Shown here in pieces: positions 8,876-16,991 of a stretch of 64,000 nucleotides of DNA (positions within the stretch are counted from its first letter, which is position 1; each line of letters begins with the position of its first letter). Source of the DNA: Deltaproteobacteria bacterium (GTDB taxonomy: Bacteria > Myxococcota_A > UBA9160 > SMWR01). A program made the position numbers and the translations under genes. The stretch covers positions 1 to 64,000 of the forward strand of contig JAFDDG010000011.1 in NCBI GenBank assembly GCA_019310965.1, written 5' to 3'. The notes below the pieces were generated by a model. It was not told the origin of the DNA and ran no database searches. It saw nothing but the letters and a program-made list of their open reading frames with translations.

Positions 8876-10135
8876 CTAGACGCGCCGCGACGAGGCGATC
8901 AGCGCCGCCGCCCGGCGGCCGATTTCGAGGGCAGCCTTCGCGCCCCTGCCATTGCCGGCAATCGCGACGGCGATCCGTGAATCGACCCAGTCGATGATGG
9001 GTCGACCGCTGTCGGTGTCGGTCGTCATGCAGACCCGGCTGTTTACCGCCCCGGGCTCCAGCGACGGGAAGAGATGCCTCACCGCGCGCGCAGTTCCGTC
9101 GACCTGGTCGGAAACCAGCGCCCCGTCGACCAGCGATCGGGCCTGCCCGGCAGCCTTGATGTAGCGACGTCCATCGGGATAGCGGACGGGGGGTGCCACG
9201 AAGCCGCCAAAGAACTCACCGCCGTGCGAAATCGTGATCATGGTCGGCGGGAGCGTGGTTTCGAATTCTTCGGGGACTTCGACATGAGTCGGGAGATTTG
9301 CGAACAATCTTACATTCGCTTCCGACTTCTCGGGGAGCATTGTGTGCCCGATGGGGGCCGCACCGGTGGCAACGAGGATGCGTTGTGCGCGCACACGCGT
9401 CCCAGAGTCCAGAAGAAGATCGACGTGATCCGTCGCTGGCTCGATTCGAGTCACCTCTTCGTCGATCCACGTCGCACCGTCTTCGACGGCGGCCTTCCGC
9501 AACGCGGCGACCAGACGCCGGGGGCGTATGAGGCCGGCGTTTCGCTCTTGGAGGAGCCCGTGCGAATCGGCGTCGAAGCGAACCTCGGGATAACGCGCGG
9601 CGAGTGTGGCCGAGCTCAGACTGACGAGACCGATGTCGAGCTTTGCTGCGGTCTCGCGGATTCCGTCGAGGTTGAAGTAGCCCTCAGCCAGGTGGCCCTG
9701 GGTCACGCGCAGACTGCCGACCTCATGCAGAATCTTCGTCTGCGAACGCTTCTCGAGCGCGCGCAGAGGCTCGATCGAGCTTCGCGCGAGCTCGGCCCAT
9801 TCGGGATCCGCATCCATGGAAGTGGCGTTGCGGGACTCGTCGTAATGGCTCGCGAGGATCTGCGCCGCCGAGGTGCCGCCCACGACCTCCGCAGGTCCGA
9901 TCAACAGCACCGAACGGGCGCCTGCGGCCGCGAGGTGCATCGCCGCAGAGGCACCGAAGAGCCCGGCGCCAACCACAGCGACTTCGACGCGCCGCGGCTC
10001 GCCCGCGCCGCTTGCGGCGCGTCCGGGTACGCCCACGAAGAGCCCGCCAGTGATGACCTTCAACAAGTCCCGTCGCACAGGGTCGAAGCGGAACCTGCGA
10101 GCTCTCTGCGAGTAGCTGAGGCGGCGGAATGTCAT
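8876..10135 (-). CDS. FAD-dependent oxidoreductase (DAO family) with Tat-like N-terminus
   Basis: A 419-residue D-amino-acid-oxidase-family flavoprotein. The Rossmann motif VVGAGLFGASAAMHLAAAGA binds FAD. The C-terminal VAIAGNGRGAKAALEIGR is the second FAD contact, and the body resembles sarcosine or N-methyl-amino-acid oxidases. Before the FAD motif lies VRRDLLKVITGGLFVG ending in GRAASG, which looks like a twin-arginine export signal (RRDLLK plus a hydrophobic stretch). The ATG at 10135 puts about 20 residues before the RR pair. An internal GTG at residue 20 would give a more normal signal. If exported, it would act on amines outside the cytoplasm. The substrate is unknown. Confidence 0.8.
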   Translation of the reverse strand: MTFRRLSYSQRARRFRFDPVRRDLLKVITGGLFVGVPGRAASGAGEPRRVEVAVVGAGLFGASAAMHLAAAGARSVLLIGPAEVVGGTSAAQILASHYDESRNATSMDADPEWAELARSSIEPLRALEKRSQTKILHEVGSLRVTQGHLAEGYFNLDGIRETAAKLDIGLVSLSSATLAARYPEVRFDADSHGLLQERNAGLIRPRRLVAALRKAAVEDGATWIDEEVTRIEPATDHVDLLLDSGTRVRAQRILVATGAAPIGHTMLPEKSEANVRLFANLPTHVEVPEEFETTLPPTMITISHGGEFFGGFVAPPVRYPDGRRYIKAAGQARSLVDGALVSDQVDGTARAVRHLFPSLEPGAVNSRVCMTTDTDSGRPIIDWVDSRIAVAIAGNGRGAKAALEIGRRAAALIASSRRV

Positions 10136-10510
10136 TCGAGAACCTTCGCCTCCGCGCTGAGGCCTGCTTCATCAGCTCGACAGACACTACTGGCTGCCGT
10201 TCCCCATCCGCAACGAGAACCCCACGCACCGGCGACCCGACCTTTGCGGAGACTCCGCTGCGCAACTCCCGGGCACCGAGATCGGGGATGCCGAGGACGG
10301 GCGGCGCACGCGTTTCGGGATCCCGACCCCGGAGCGGCTCGGGGCAGGGCGACCGGAGGCGAAATCAAGCGCAGGTCCGAGCCCAACCCTCCAGCAGGAT
10401 CCATATTGTTGGTGCGCAGCGCAGCCCGAGCATTCAGAAGGCGAGGCCGAGCCATTCGCCGGAGGCGCCCTGCCCCGAGCCGCGGCAAGGTGAGGTGAGA
10501 ATGGAGCGTG
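10136..10510. other. Intergenic stretch without a convincing gene
   Basis: This is 375 bases between the oxidoreductase start and the end of the malyl-CoA lyase gene. Open frames cross it on both strands, but none has a ribosome site, a family motif or normal residue composition. One plus-strand frame reads briefly protein-like (YWLPFPIRNENP near 10190), which might be a relic. I see no clear terminator. Confidence 0.4.
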
Positions 10511-11578
10511 CTAGCTCAGCTCGTCCGAGCTGAAGCTGCAGGCCTCGGCATACTCGGGGTCGCGCTGCGCGATCAGCTTGGCGGCGTTCACCATGACGAC
10601 GCACTGCTTGTAGGTGGCGTCGTCCTGCATCTTGCCGTCGATCATCACGCAGCCGCTGCCGTCGCCCATCTCGGCGATCACGCGGCGCGCCCAGCTGACT
10701 TCGTCGACCGGCGGCGTGAAGACCTTCTTGGCGATGGCGATCTGCGCCGGGTGCAGGGACCAGGCGCCGACGCAGCCCAGCAGGAAGGAGGCGCGGAACT
10801 GGTCCTCGCAGGCCAAAGCATCGTGGATGTCGCCGAACGGGCCGTAGTAGGGATAGATGCCGCTGGCGGTGCAGGCGTCCACCATGCGCGCCAGGGTGTA
10901 GTGCCACGGGTCCTGCTGGGCGGTGACCCGCGGCGCGTCCGCGTTCGCCGGGTCGGGGTCGGTGCGGACCAGGTAGCCGGGGTGCCCGCCGCCCACCCGC
11001 GTGGTCTTCATGCGTCGACTCGCCGCCAGATCGGCGGGGCCGAACGACAGGCCCTGCATGCGCGGGCTCGCCGCGCAGATCTCCTCGACGTTCACCACGC
11101 CGAGATGGGTCTCCAGGATGGCGTGGATCAGCAGCGGCTTCTCGATGCCGGCGCGTGCCTCGAGCTGCGCGAGCAGCTGGTCGACGTAGTGGATGTCCCA
11201 GGGGCCCTCGACCTTCGGAATCATGATCACGTCGAGCTTGTCGCCAATTTCGCTGACGAGCGTGGTGAGGTCGTCCAATGCCCACGGGCTGTCGAGGCTG
11301 TTGACCCGTGTCCAGAGCTGGCAGGCGCCGAAGTCGGTCTCGCGGCCGATCTTCACCAGGCCTTCACGGGCGGCGACCTTCTTGTCGCTGTCGATGGCGT
11401 CTTCGAGGTTGCCCAGCAGCACGTCGCACTTCGTCGCCAGGTCCGGAACCTTCGCTGCCATCTTCGGGTTGCTCGGGTCGAAGAAGTGGATCATCCGCGA
11501 GGGGCGGAACGGGATTTCCCGCGGCGGCGTGGGGGCGCCGATCGCCTTGGGCTTGAAGAAGTCCTTGGGGCTGCGCAT
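10511..11578 (-). CDS. mcl: L-malyl-CoA/beta-methylmalyl-CoA lyase (CitE-like)
   Basis: A 355-residue HpcH/HpaI-CitE superfamily lyase. The N-terminal [20 protein letters not shown], then [60 protein letters not shown] and the late [12 protein letters not shown] match the malyl-CoA lyase branch (Chloroflexus and Rhodobacter type) rather than citrate lyase. These enzymes reversibly join glyoxylate with acetyl-CoA or propionyl-CoA, and some also cleave citramalyl-CoA. ATG 11578 is preceded by AAGGAG at good spacing; the longer ORF start at 11671 lacks this. It is the last gene of a minus-strand operon after CoA-ligase subunits and a small Fe-S protein, placing it in C4/C5 CoA-ester metabolism. 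Confidence 0.9.
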   Translation of the reverse strand: MRSPKDFFKPKAIGAPTPPREIPFRPSRMIHFFDPSNPKMAAKVPDLATKCDVLLGNLEDAIDSDKKVAAREGLVKIGRETDFGACQLWTRVNSLDSPWALDDLTTLVSEIGDKLDVIMIPKVEGPWDIHYVDQLLAQLEARAGIEKPLLIHAILETHLGVVNVEEICAASPRMQGLSFGPADLAASRRMKTTRVGGGHPGYLVRTDPDPANADAPRVTAQQDPWHYTLARMVDACTASGIYPYYGPFGDIHDALACEDQFRASFLLGCVGAWSLHPAQIAIAKKVFTPPVDEVSWARRVIAEMGDGSGCVMIDGKMQDDATYKQCVVMVNAAKLIAQRDPEYAEACSFSSDELS

Positions 11579-11595
11579 GGGAGTCTCCTTCGGGT

Positions 11596-11817
11596 TCAGG
11601 CTTCGTAGAGCTTGACGATTCTCACGCCGCCGCCGGGAGCGGCTTCGGTGCAGAGGTCGCAGAGCACGCACTCGTCGAGGTTGCTCTCGTCGATCGCGAC
11701 GCCGACGTCGCTGGCCCGGAAGATGTTCACGGGGCAGACATCCTCGAGCTTCTTTGCGAGCGCGGCATCCGACTGGACGGCGTCGCTCACCACGATGTCG
11801 ATGAAGAGTCCCGCCAC
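11596..11817 (-). CDS. Small ferredoxin-like Fe-S protein between CoA ligase and malyl-CoA lyase
   Basis: A 73-residue protein starting at GTG 11817, two bases after the TAG of the upstream alpha-subunit gene. Its four Cys occur as DVCPVNIF near residue 29 and DECVLCDLC about 20 residues later. A CP motif therefore precedes a CxxCxxC motif, the reverse order of a standard single-cluster ferredoxin, while the total count still suits one 4Fe-4S cluster. The acidic N-terminal half and the short [15 protein letters not shown] tail are otherwise undistinguished. Its place inside a CoA-ester operon suggests electron transfer to, or regulation of, a neighbouring enzyme, but no redox partner lies next to it. 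The ORF track hides it inside a 305-residue shadow frame. Confidence 0.72.
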   Translation of the reverse strand: MAGLFIDIVVSDAVQSDAALAKKLEDVCPVNIFRASDVGVAIDESNLDECVLCDLCTEAAPGGGVRIVKLYEA

Positions 11818-11819
11818 GA

Positions 11820-12728
11820 CTAGCTCGCCGCCTCGAGGCGTTTGCCGATCAGCGCGGGGATCTCCTCGATGCGCTCGGCCACCGAGATGCCGGCTGCTCG
11901 CATGCGTTCGATCTTCTCCACCGTGGTGTCTTCCTTGCCCTCGACGATGGTGCCGGCGTGACCGAAGCGCATGCCCTGCATCTCGTCCATGAAGCGGCCC
12001 GCCATGAACGCGACGATGGGCAGGCGGCTGTCGTTCGCCTTCACCCACTCGGCGAGCTCGGCTTCCATGCGGCCGCCGGGCTCCGAGTAGATCGCGATGG
12101 CATGGGTCTCGGGGTCGGCCGCGAAGTGCGGCATGAGCTCGGCGTAGGTAGTGCCGATGATCGCATCGCCGCCGATCGACACGCAGGTGGACTGCCCGAG
12201 ACCCGCGGCAGTGAGGGTGGAGGCAATCTCGGTGGTCATCCCGCCGGAGCGCGACATCACGCCGATGTTGCCGGGCATGTAGGCCTGGCGGGTGTTCGCC
12301 GCCGGGCCGCCGATGCCGCCCATCTTTGCCTCGCCCGGTGAGATCAGCCCCAGACAATTCGGGCCGATGATGCGAGCCCCGCGCAGCGTGGCGAGCTCGA
12401 CCATCTGTGCCACTTCTTTGCGCGGTACGTTCTCGGTGACGACCACGATGAGCTCGATGCCGTTCTCGATGGCTTCGAATACGGCGTCGCGGGTGAAGTT
12501 CGGGGGCACGCACACCACCGAGCCCTCGACCTTGCCCTCCTTGGCCACCACGTCGCGCACGCAGTCGAAGACCGGCACGCCGTAGACGTCGCGGCCGGCG
12601 CGCCCGGGCGTCACGCCGCCGACAATGCGCGCGCCGTAGTCGAGGTTCTCCCGGGTCAGGTTCACGGCCTCACGGCCGGTGATGCCCTGCACGATGAAGC
12701 GCGTGTCCTGGCTGATCAGGATCGACAT
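11820..12728 (-). CDS. sucD: Succinyl-CoA/malyl-CoA synthetase alpha subunit
   Basis: A 302-residue ADP-forming CoA-ligase alpha subunit. It opens with [20 protein letters not shown], followed by the CoA-binding GGVTPGRAG and [17 protein letters not shown]. The phospho-His loop is [19 protein letters not shown], with His in the GHAG motif. Members join succinate, or L-malate in the serine-cycle MtkB branch, to CoA using a phospho-histidine. The beta subunit ends one base upstream. Because malyl-CoA lyase lies downstream in the same operon, malate-CoA ligase (MtkB) is a real alternative to SucD. Sequence alone does not separate them here. Confidence 0.88.
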   Translation of the reverse strand: MSILISQDTRFIVQGITGREAVNLTRENLDYGARIVGGVTPGRAGRDVYGVPVFDCVRDVVAKEGKVEGSVVCVPPNFTRDAVFEAIENGIELIVVVTENVPRKEVAQMVELATLRGARIIGPNCLGLISPGEAKMGGIGGPAANTRQAYMPGNIGVMSRSGGMTTEIASTLTAAGLGQSTCVSIGGDAIIGTTYAELMPHFAADPETHAIAIYSEPGGRMEAELAEWVKANDSRLPIVAFMAGRFMDEMQGMRFGHAGTIVEGKEDTTVEKIERMRAAGISVAERIEEIPALIGKRLEAAS

Positions 12729-12729
12729 C

Positions 12730-13932
12730 TCACGCTCCCAGCTTCGCCACGGCCCTGCCCGCGGCTTCGTACATCGACACGCTGCGGTCGCAGTACTCGA
12801 CGCCGTAGCGCTCGAGGATCTTGAAGCCCTCTTCTTCCCAGGCCCCGGGTATGCGGAAGATGCTGATTACCTCGGAGGGATCCTTGCCGCTCTCGATGCA
12901 GCCCTTCACCACGCCGCGGGCCACGATGTCGACGCGCGTGTTCGAGACCACGTTCATCATCACCGCGATCTTCGAGACGCCGGGTTTGGCGAGGATCAGC
13001 TTGGTGAGCTCGCAGACCTTGCCGACCGAGGGGTTGCCGCCAATCTCGCAGTAGTTGGCGGGCTTGCCGCCGTGATTCCGCACGGCATCGAAGAGCGTGA
13101 GCGAGCCGCCGCCCGCGCCGATCACGAGCCCGAGGTTGCCATCGAACTCGACGACGTTGCCGGCCACCCCGCGGTGGTCGACCTGGTTCACCTTGCGCCC
13201 GGCGATCTCGAACTCCGTGGGCTCGCGGGCCTGCCGCGTCTCGTCCGCGCCGATGCCGAGCTCCGCCAGCAGCGCCTCGTGCTGGCCCCGCGCCTCGGCC
13301 TCTAGATCGACGTGGCCGTCGAGCACGATGAAGCGGCCGTCCTCGAGCCGCGCCAGCGGGTTGATCTCCGCGAGCGTGAGGTCGTAGCTCAAGAAGATCT
13401 GCATCAGCTCGAAGACGATCGGCGTGAGCCGGTTCAGCGTGGAGCCGCCGACGCCCGTCGCGGCGATGGCCTCCTTTGCGATGCGCGGTGAGAGCGGGAG
13501 GAGCGTCGAAAAGTGTGTCTTCGAGACGTGATCCGGGTGCTTCTCGGCGACTTCCTCGATGTCGATGCCGCCCATGTCGCTGAAGAGCAGCACCGGCAAC
13601 TTGCGGCGTCCGTCCCATGTGACCGAGACGAAGTACTCCTGGGCGACGGGGCTCTTCTCCTCGACCAGCACCGAGCGCGCCGTCTGGCCGCTGACTTCGA
13701 TGGGCATGATCGCGTCGAAGAGCGCCGGGCACTCGTCCGGCGTCTCGGCGAACTGGACGGCGCCGGCCTTCATGCGCCCGCCGGAGAGCACCTGGCTCTT
13801 CAGCACCACCGGCCCGCCGATTTCGGCCGCGATCTCGTGGGCCTCGGCGCCCGATGTGGCGACGCGACCCCTGCCGAGCGGCAGGCCGTGGCGGCGGAAA
13901 AGCTCCTTCGATTCGTACTCGTAGAAGCGCAT
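12730..13932 (-). CDS. sucC: Succinyl-CoA/malyl-CoA synthetase beta subunit (ATP-grasp)
   Basis: A 400-residue ATP-grasp subunit. MRFYEYESKELFRRHGLP is the standard N-terminus. VVLKSQVLSGGRMKAGAVQF holds the nucleotide-binding lysines, DLTLAEINPLARLEDGRF matches the metal-site region, and NYCEIGGNPSVGKV is the phosphate-loop region. ATG 13932 begins this motif; the ORF track's 13938 adds two residues. It pairs with the alpha subunit one base downstream. Some segments are divergent from textbook SucC (for example MMNVVSNTRVDIVARGVV), which fits a specialised ligase. Placement upstream of mcl favours malate or a methylated C4/C5 acid as substrate, but this is inferred from context. Confidence 0.88.
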   Translation of the reverse strand: MRFYEYESKELFRRHGLPLGRGRVATSGAEAHEIAAEIGGPVVLKSQVLSGGRMKAGAVQFAETPDECPALFDAIMPIEVSGQTARSVLVEEKSPVAQEYFVSVTWDGRRKLPVLLFSDMGGIDIEEVAEKHPDHVSKTHFSTLLPLSPRIAKEAIAATGVGGSTLNRLTPIVFELMQIFLSYDLTLAEINPLARLEDGRFIVLDGHVDLEAEARGQHEALLAELGIGADETRQAREPTEFEIAGRKVNQVDHRGVAGNVVEFDGNLGLVIGAGGGSLTLFDAVRNHGGKPANYCEIGGNPSVGKVCELTKLILAKPGVSKIAVMMNVVSNTRVDIVARGVVKGCIESGKDPSEVISIFRIPGAWEEEGFKILERYGVEYCDRSVSMYEAAGRAVAKLGA

Positions 13933-14066
13933 GCACACTCCCGACGGTGGGCGGGTGACGTCTCAGCCGCAACGCTCGAGCGGTCTGGTGTTCGCGTTGA
14001 ATCCCGTAAACGTGCGGATCTTAACGTCTTTTCGGTTCTGCGGCAAGCGCGTGACGCGACCCGGGA

Positions 14067-15164
14067 TCAGTCCGCGTAGTGGCTGCGGCGCTTCACGGCG
14101 ATCTCCCGCTCGAGTTCGAAGATCGCCACCCGCTTCCAGCCGGGCGGTGCGTCGTCGTGTGCCGCGCCCTGCTCGCGCACGAACTTGTGACCGAGCAGCA
14201 TCGTCTCGAGCAGGCCCAGATCGTCGCGCCCCGGGTAGTCGCGCTTGCCGCGCACCAGGGTCGCCGCGAAGACCGTGTCGCCGGCGAAGAGCGGAGCCGT
14301 GTGTCTGCCCGTCGCGTAGCGGACGTCTCCCAGCGCGTTGTCGCCCACGTCCGGCGACGAGAGCCCGAGGCATAGGGTGAAGGGGATGCCGCCGAAGATG
14401 ATCAGCTGCCCGCCCACGTACTGCCTCGGATCCAGGTCGATCATGTACTGGTTGCAGTGCACCTGGCTCGTGTTGTCGAGGATGGCCGTCATCTGGATGT
14501 GCTCGTCGGTGACGGTGCGGCCGCGGGAGTGCTCGATCAGCGTATTGGGCTCGAAGTCCTCGAAATAGCTGTCCCGGCTCGAGAGGTGTGCGAGCTCCGC
14601 ATACGGAGCAGAGGCGTCGTATGCCGGCAGCCACAGCTCGCACTCCACGGGATCCGGCTCGACCTCTCCGGCGTGTAGCTCCGCCTTCTGGTCGCGCTTG
14701 TAGACCTGCACCTTGCGCTGCCAGGTCATCACCACCGAGCCATCGTCCTTGCGCGCGGTCGACTGCACGTGGACGATTCCGAGGTTCGGCCGGCTCGACG
14801 AGGGCCGCACGTTCAGCGCCTTCGTCTCGACTTCGACGGTATCTCCCACGTAGAGCGGTGCCCCGAAACGCATGTCGATGTACTCGAGATTGGCCCGTGC
14901 GTTCTCCGACACGTCCTCGACGGTCTGGCTGAAGGCGATCAACATCGTGAGCCCTGGCGGGCAGACAAGGCCTTCGAAGCCGTAGGCCCGGGCGTAGCGC
15001 GCGTTCTTCGCCAGCGGGTTCGACGTCATGGCGAACTCGGTGAAGGTGGTGAAGAGCCCCCCTGTGACGGTCTTCCCGCCCTTGTGGCGAAAAACCTGCC
15101 CGGGTCGGAAGTCCTCCAGAAAGTTGCCCGTGAGCTTGCGAATGACGCGCGGGGAGTCGGCCAC
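14067..15164 (-). CDS. Mesaconyl-CoA-hydratase-like tandem MaoC protein
   Basis: A 365-residue protein of two hot-dog (MaoC-like) halves. The first opens with NFLEDFRPGQVFRHKGGKTV and continues with NARANLEYIDMRFGAPLYVG. The second repeats the plan with DSYFEDFEPNTLIEHSRGRT and LFAGDTVFAATLV. This tandem layout and length resemble mesaconyl-CoA hydratase (Mch), which interconverts beta-methylmalyl-CoA and mesaconyl-CoA in the ethylmalonyl-CoA and 3-hydroxypropionate routes. The start is GTG 15164 behind AGGAG. It leads the minus-strand operon, with 134 bases before the ligase beta subunit. Together with mcl it would link glyoxylate plus propionyl-CoA to mesaconyl-CoA. Other enoyl-CoA hydratase roles are possible. 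Confidence 0.75.
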   Translation of the reverse strand: MADSPRVIRKLTGNFLEDFRPGQVFRHKGGKTVTGGLFTTFTEFAMTSNPLAKNARYARAYGFEGLVCPPGLTMLIAFSQTVEDVSENARANLEYIDMRFGAPLYVGDTVEVETKALNVRPSSSRPNLGIVHVQSTARKDDGSVVMTWQRKVQVYKRDQKAELHAGEVEPDPVECELWLPAYDASAPYAELAHLSSRDSYFEDFEPNTLIEHSRGRTVTDEHIQMTAILDNTSQVHCNQYMIDLDPRQYVGGQLIIFGGIPFTLCLGLSSPDVGDNALGDVRYATGRHTAPLFAGDTVFAATLVRGKRDYPGRDDLGLLETMLLGHKFVREQGAAHDDAPPGWKRVAIFELEREIAVKRRSHYAD

Positions 15165-15376
15165 GTGGTCTCCTGATGGGGCGCCGAATCTAGTGGCACC
15201 CGTGCATTGTCGCCACCGTCAGGAGGCGGCCGCGGCGTCGCTGGCCGCGGCGCGATTGCACGCGACGAGAGCCGCGTGCTAGAACGGTTGCTCCCGCGCT
15301 CCACGCGCGTGATTTTTCGTCGTTTTTCGAGATTCTTGACGAGTGGTGGCCGCGGCTGCCTACTTGCGGAGGAGTG

Positions 15377-16537
15377 ATGCCCGAAGCGTATTCGATCAGT
15401 GCCGAGTCCATCGCGCAGGAGCGCAAACGCGTCGACGGCGACCTGGACCGGTTCGACGTGTCGCGTGTCGTCAAGCTCGACTCACTCGAGCTGCCGAAGC
15501 TCGGCGACCAGGACGTCCACCTCAAGATCCTGGCCGTCTCGGCGGAGCACAACGTCGATCACGCCGCGTTGGCGGACACCACGAACATCGCCGAAATCCG
15601 GGGAGGCAAGATCTATCCCGGCAACAGCGCGCTGGGCGAGGTGCTGGCCGTGGGCGCCGCGGTGAAGACCCACGAGCCCGGCGACATCGTCGTCACCCAC
15701 TGCAACGGGGAGCCGGATGCCTACGGCTACCCTTTGCGCATCTGGGCCTACGATCAGCCGGACTCGATCGGCTGGTACGCCACGGAGGCCGTCGTCGGCG
15801 CCTGGCAGGTGGTGCAGGCGCCCCTCGACTGCGGACTGAATCTCTGGGAGATCGCGGCACTCCCGCTGCGCGCGCCGACGGCGCACCACTTGTGGCGGCG
15901 GGCCATTGGCATCTACCGCGTGAAGGTGAGCCGCGAGCAACGCGCTCGCATCCAGGTGCTCAGCTTCGGGGGCGGCGTGTCCGAGCTCTTCTTGATGCTC
16001 GCCGCCCACGAAGGGCACCGCGCCATCTTCTGCTCGGGCTCGGCCTCTCGGCGCAAGCACCTCGAGGGGCTGGGTATCGAGTCGATCGACCAGAAACAGT
16101 TCAACCGTTTCGCGTCGCGGGATGATGTGAAGGCCTTCGGCAAGCACGTGAAGGGCATGACCGACGGGGACGGCGTGCAGATCGTCTGCGACATGCTGCG
16201 GGGCGCGGTGTTTCCGGCCGGCATGGCCGTGCTCGGCCGCCAGGGCGTGAACGTCAGCGCCGGCTGGCAGCTCGGCATGAAGTGCGATTTCAACTCGGCC
16301 AACGCCTCGGTGCGGCAGCTGACCATCGACCACACGCATTTCGAGACGCTCGCCGGTGTGGCCACGGCCACCGAGCTCTATGGCAGCGCCTTCCAGCCCA
16401 CCGTACACGAAGAGATCTACGCCTTCGCCGACCTGCCGCGGGCGCTCGAAGAGATGCACCGCAACGTGCAGACCGGCATCCCCATCGTGCGCGTGGCGGA
16501 CGGGATGCCGGACGCGGTGAGCCACCTGATCCCCTGA
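15377..16537 (+). CDS. MDR-family zinc-independent oxidoreductase, CoA-ester reductase candidate
   Basis: A 386-residue medium-chain dehydrogenase/reductase. There is a GroES-like N-terminal half (KIYPGNSALGEVLAVGAAVK, EPGDIVVTHC) and a cofactor-binding half with VLSFGGGVSELFLMLAAHEG and SASRRKHLEGLG. The usual structural and catalytic zinc ligands are not evident, so it is probably an NAD(P)H-dependent enoyl or quinone-type reductase. It is transcribed divergently from the Mch-like gene, and the two starts are 212 bases apart. That makes an acryloyl-CoA or crotonyl-CoA reductase role attractive, but I do not recognise the carboxylase signature of true crotonyl-CoA carboxylase/reductase. ATG 15377 follows GGAGG closely; GTG 15374 overlaps that site. 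Confidence 0.7.
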   Translation: MPEAYSISAESIAQERKRVDGDLDRFDVSRVVKLDSLELPKLGDQDVHLKILAVSAEHNVDHAALADTTNIAEIRGGKIYPGNSALGEVLAVGAAVKTHEPGDIVVTHCNGEPDAYGYPLRIWAYDQPDSIGWYATEAVVGAWQVVQAPLDCGLNLWEIAALPLRAPTAHHLWRRAIGIYRVKVSREQRARIQVLSFGGGVSELFLMLAAHEGHRAIFCSGSASRRKHLEGLGIESIDQKQFNRFASRDDVKAFGKHVKGMTDGDGVQIVCDMLRGAVFPAGMAVLGRQGVNVSAGWQLGMKCDFNSANASVRQLTIDHTHFETLAGVATATELYGSAFQPTVHEEIYAFADLPRALEEMHRNVQTGIPIVRVADGMPDAVSHLIP

Positions 16538-16991
16538 GCGGCCGCCCGCGCCCTCCTCTCGAGCATCGGCATAAGGAAGGCAGAAGAGAAGATTGCGACC
16601 CCGGCACACCCTCGCGCCCGCGGTCGGCATTCCAGAGCCACGGGTCGATGGACCAGCCTTCGAGGAGCGCGGTGCGCATGGCGAGCAGCGGCGTGCGGCT
16701 GTCGGGAATCTGCCGGAGCCAGGCGAGTAGCTCTTCTTGTCGCCGACTTGTCGCCAGGCGCTGCGGCGGCCCGCCAAGTGGCCGAAGCAGCTCGGGCTTC
16801 TTCTCTCCCTTCCAGGTCGCCGTGCTGACTCTGAACTATCGACATAAAGGTCCACTGATCGCGCACGCCCCCGGCGACCTTGTACCGCGCCGGGGACGCT
16901 CGTGCAGAGCGTTTCATGGCTGGCGCCCTTCTCTCAAGCTTCGGCACCCAGAGTTCAGTATGTTTCGCGCCCGATTGGGAGGTCTCCTGGC
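16538..16991. other. Long intergenic region, possible decayed minus-strand ORF
   Basis: These 454 bases precede pntAA. A minus-strand frame without a start reads protein-like around 16600-16830 (for example RRQEELLAWLRQIPDSRTP and LLEGWSIDPWLWNADRG), with amphipathic leucine spacing. It has no known motif and runs out in low-complexity residues. It may be a gene remnant. The pntAA ribosome site (GGGAGG near 16978) lies at its right end. Confidence 0.35.

Noticed and set aside
15377-16537. Crotonyl-CoA carboxylase/reductase identification
   Set aside because: Gene context invites it, but the length and motifs do not show the carboxylase-specific features I know, so only an MDR call is made.
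15482-16855. 457-residue minus-strand ORF across the MDR oxidoreductase
   Set aside because: Antisense shadow of a gene with clear cofactor motifs on the plus strand.
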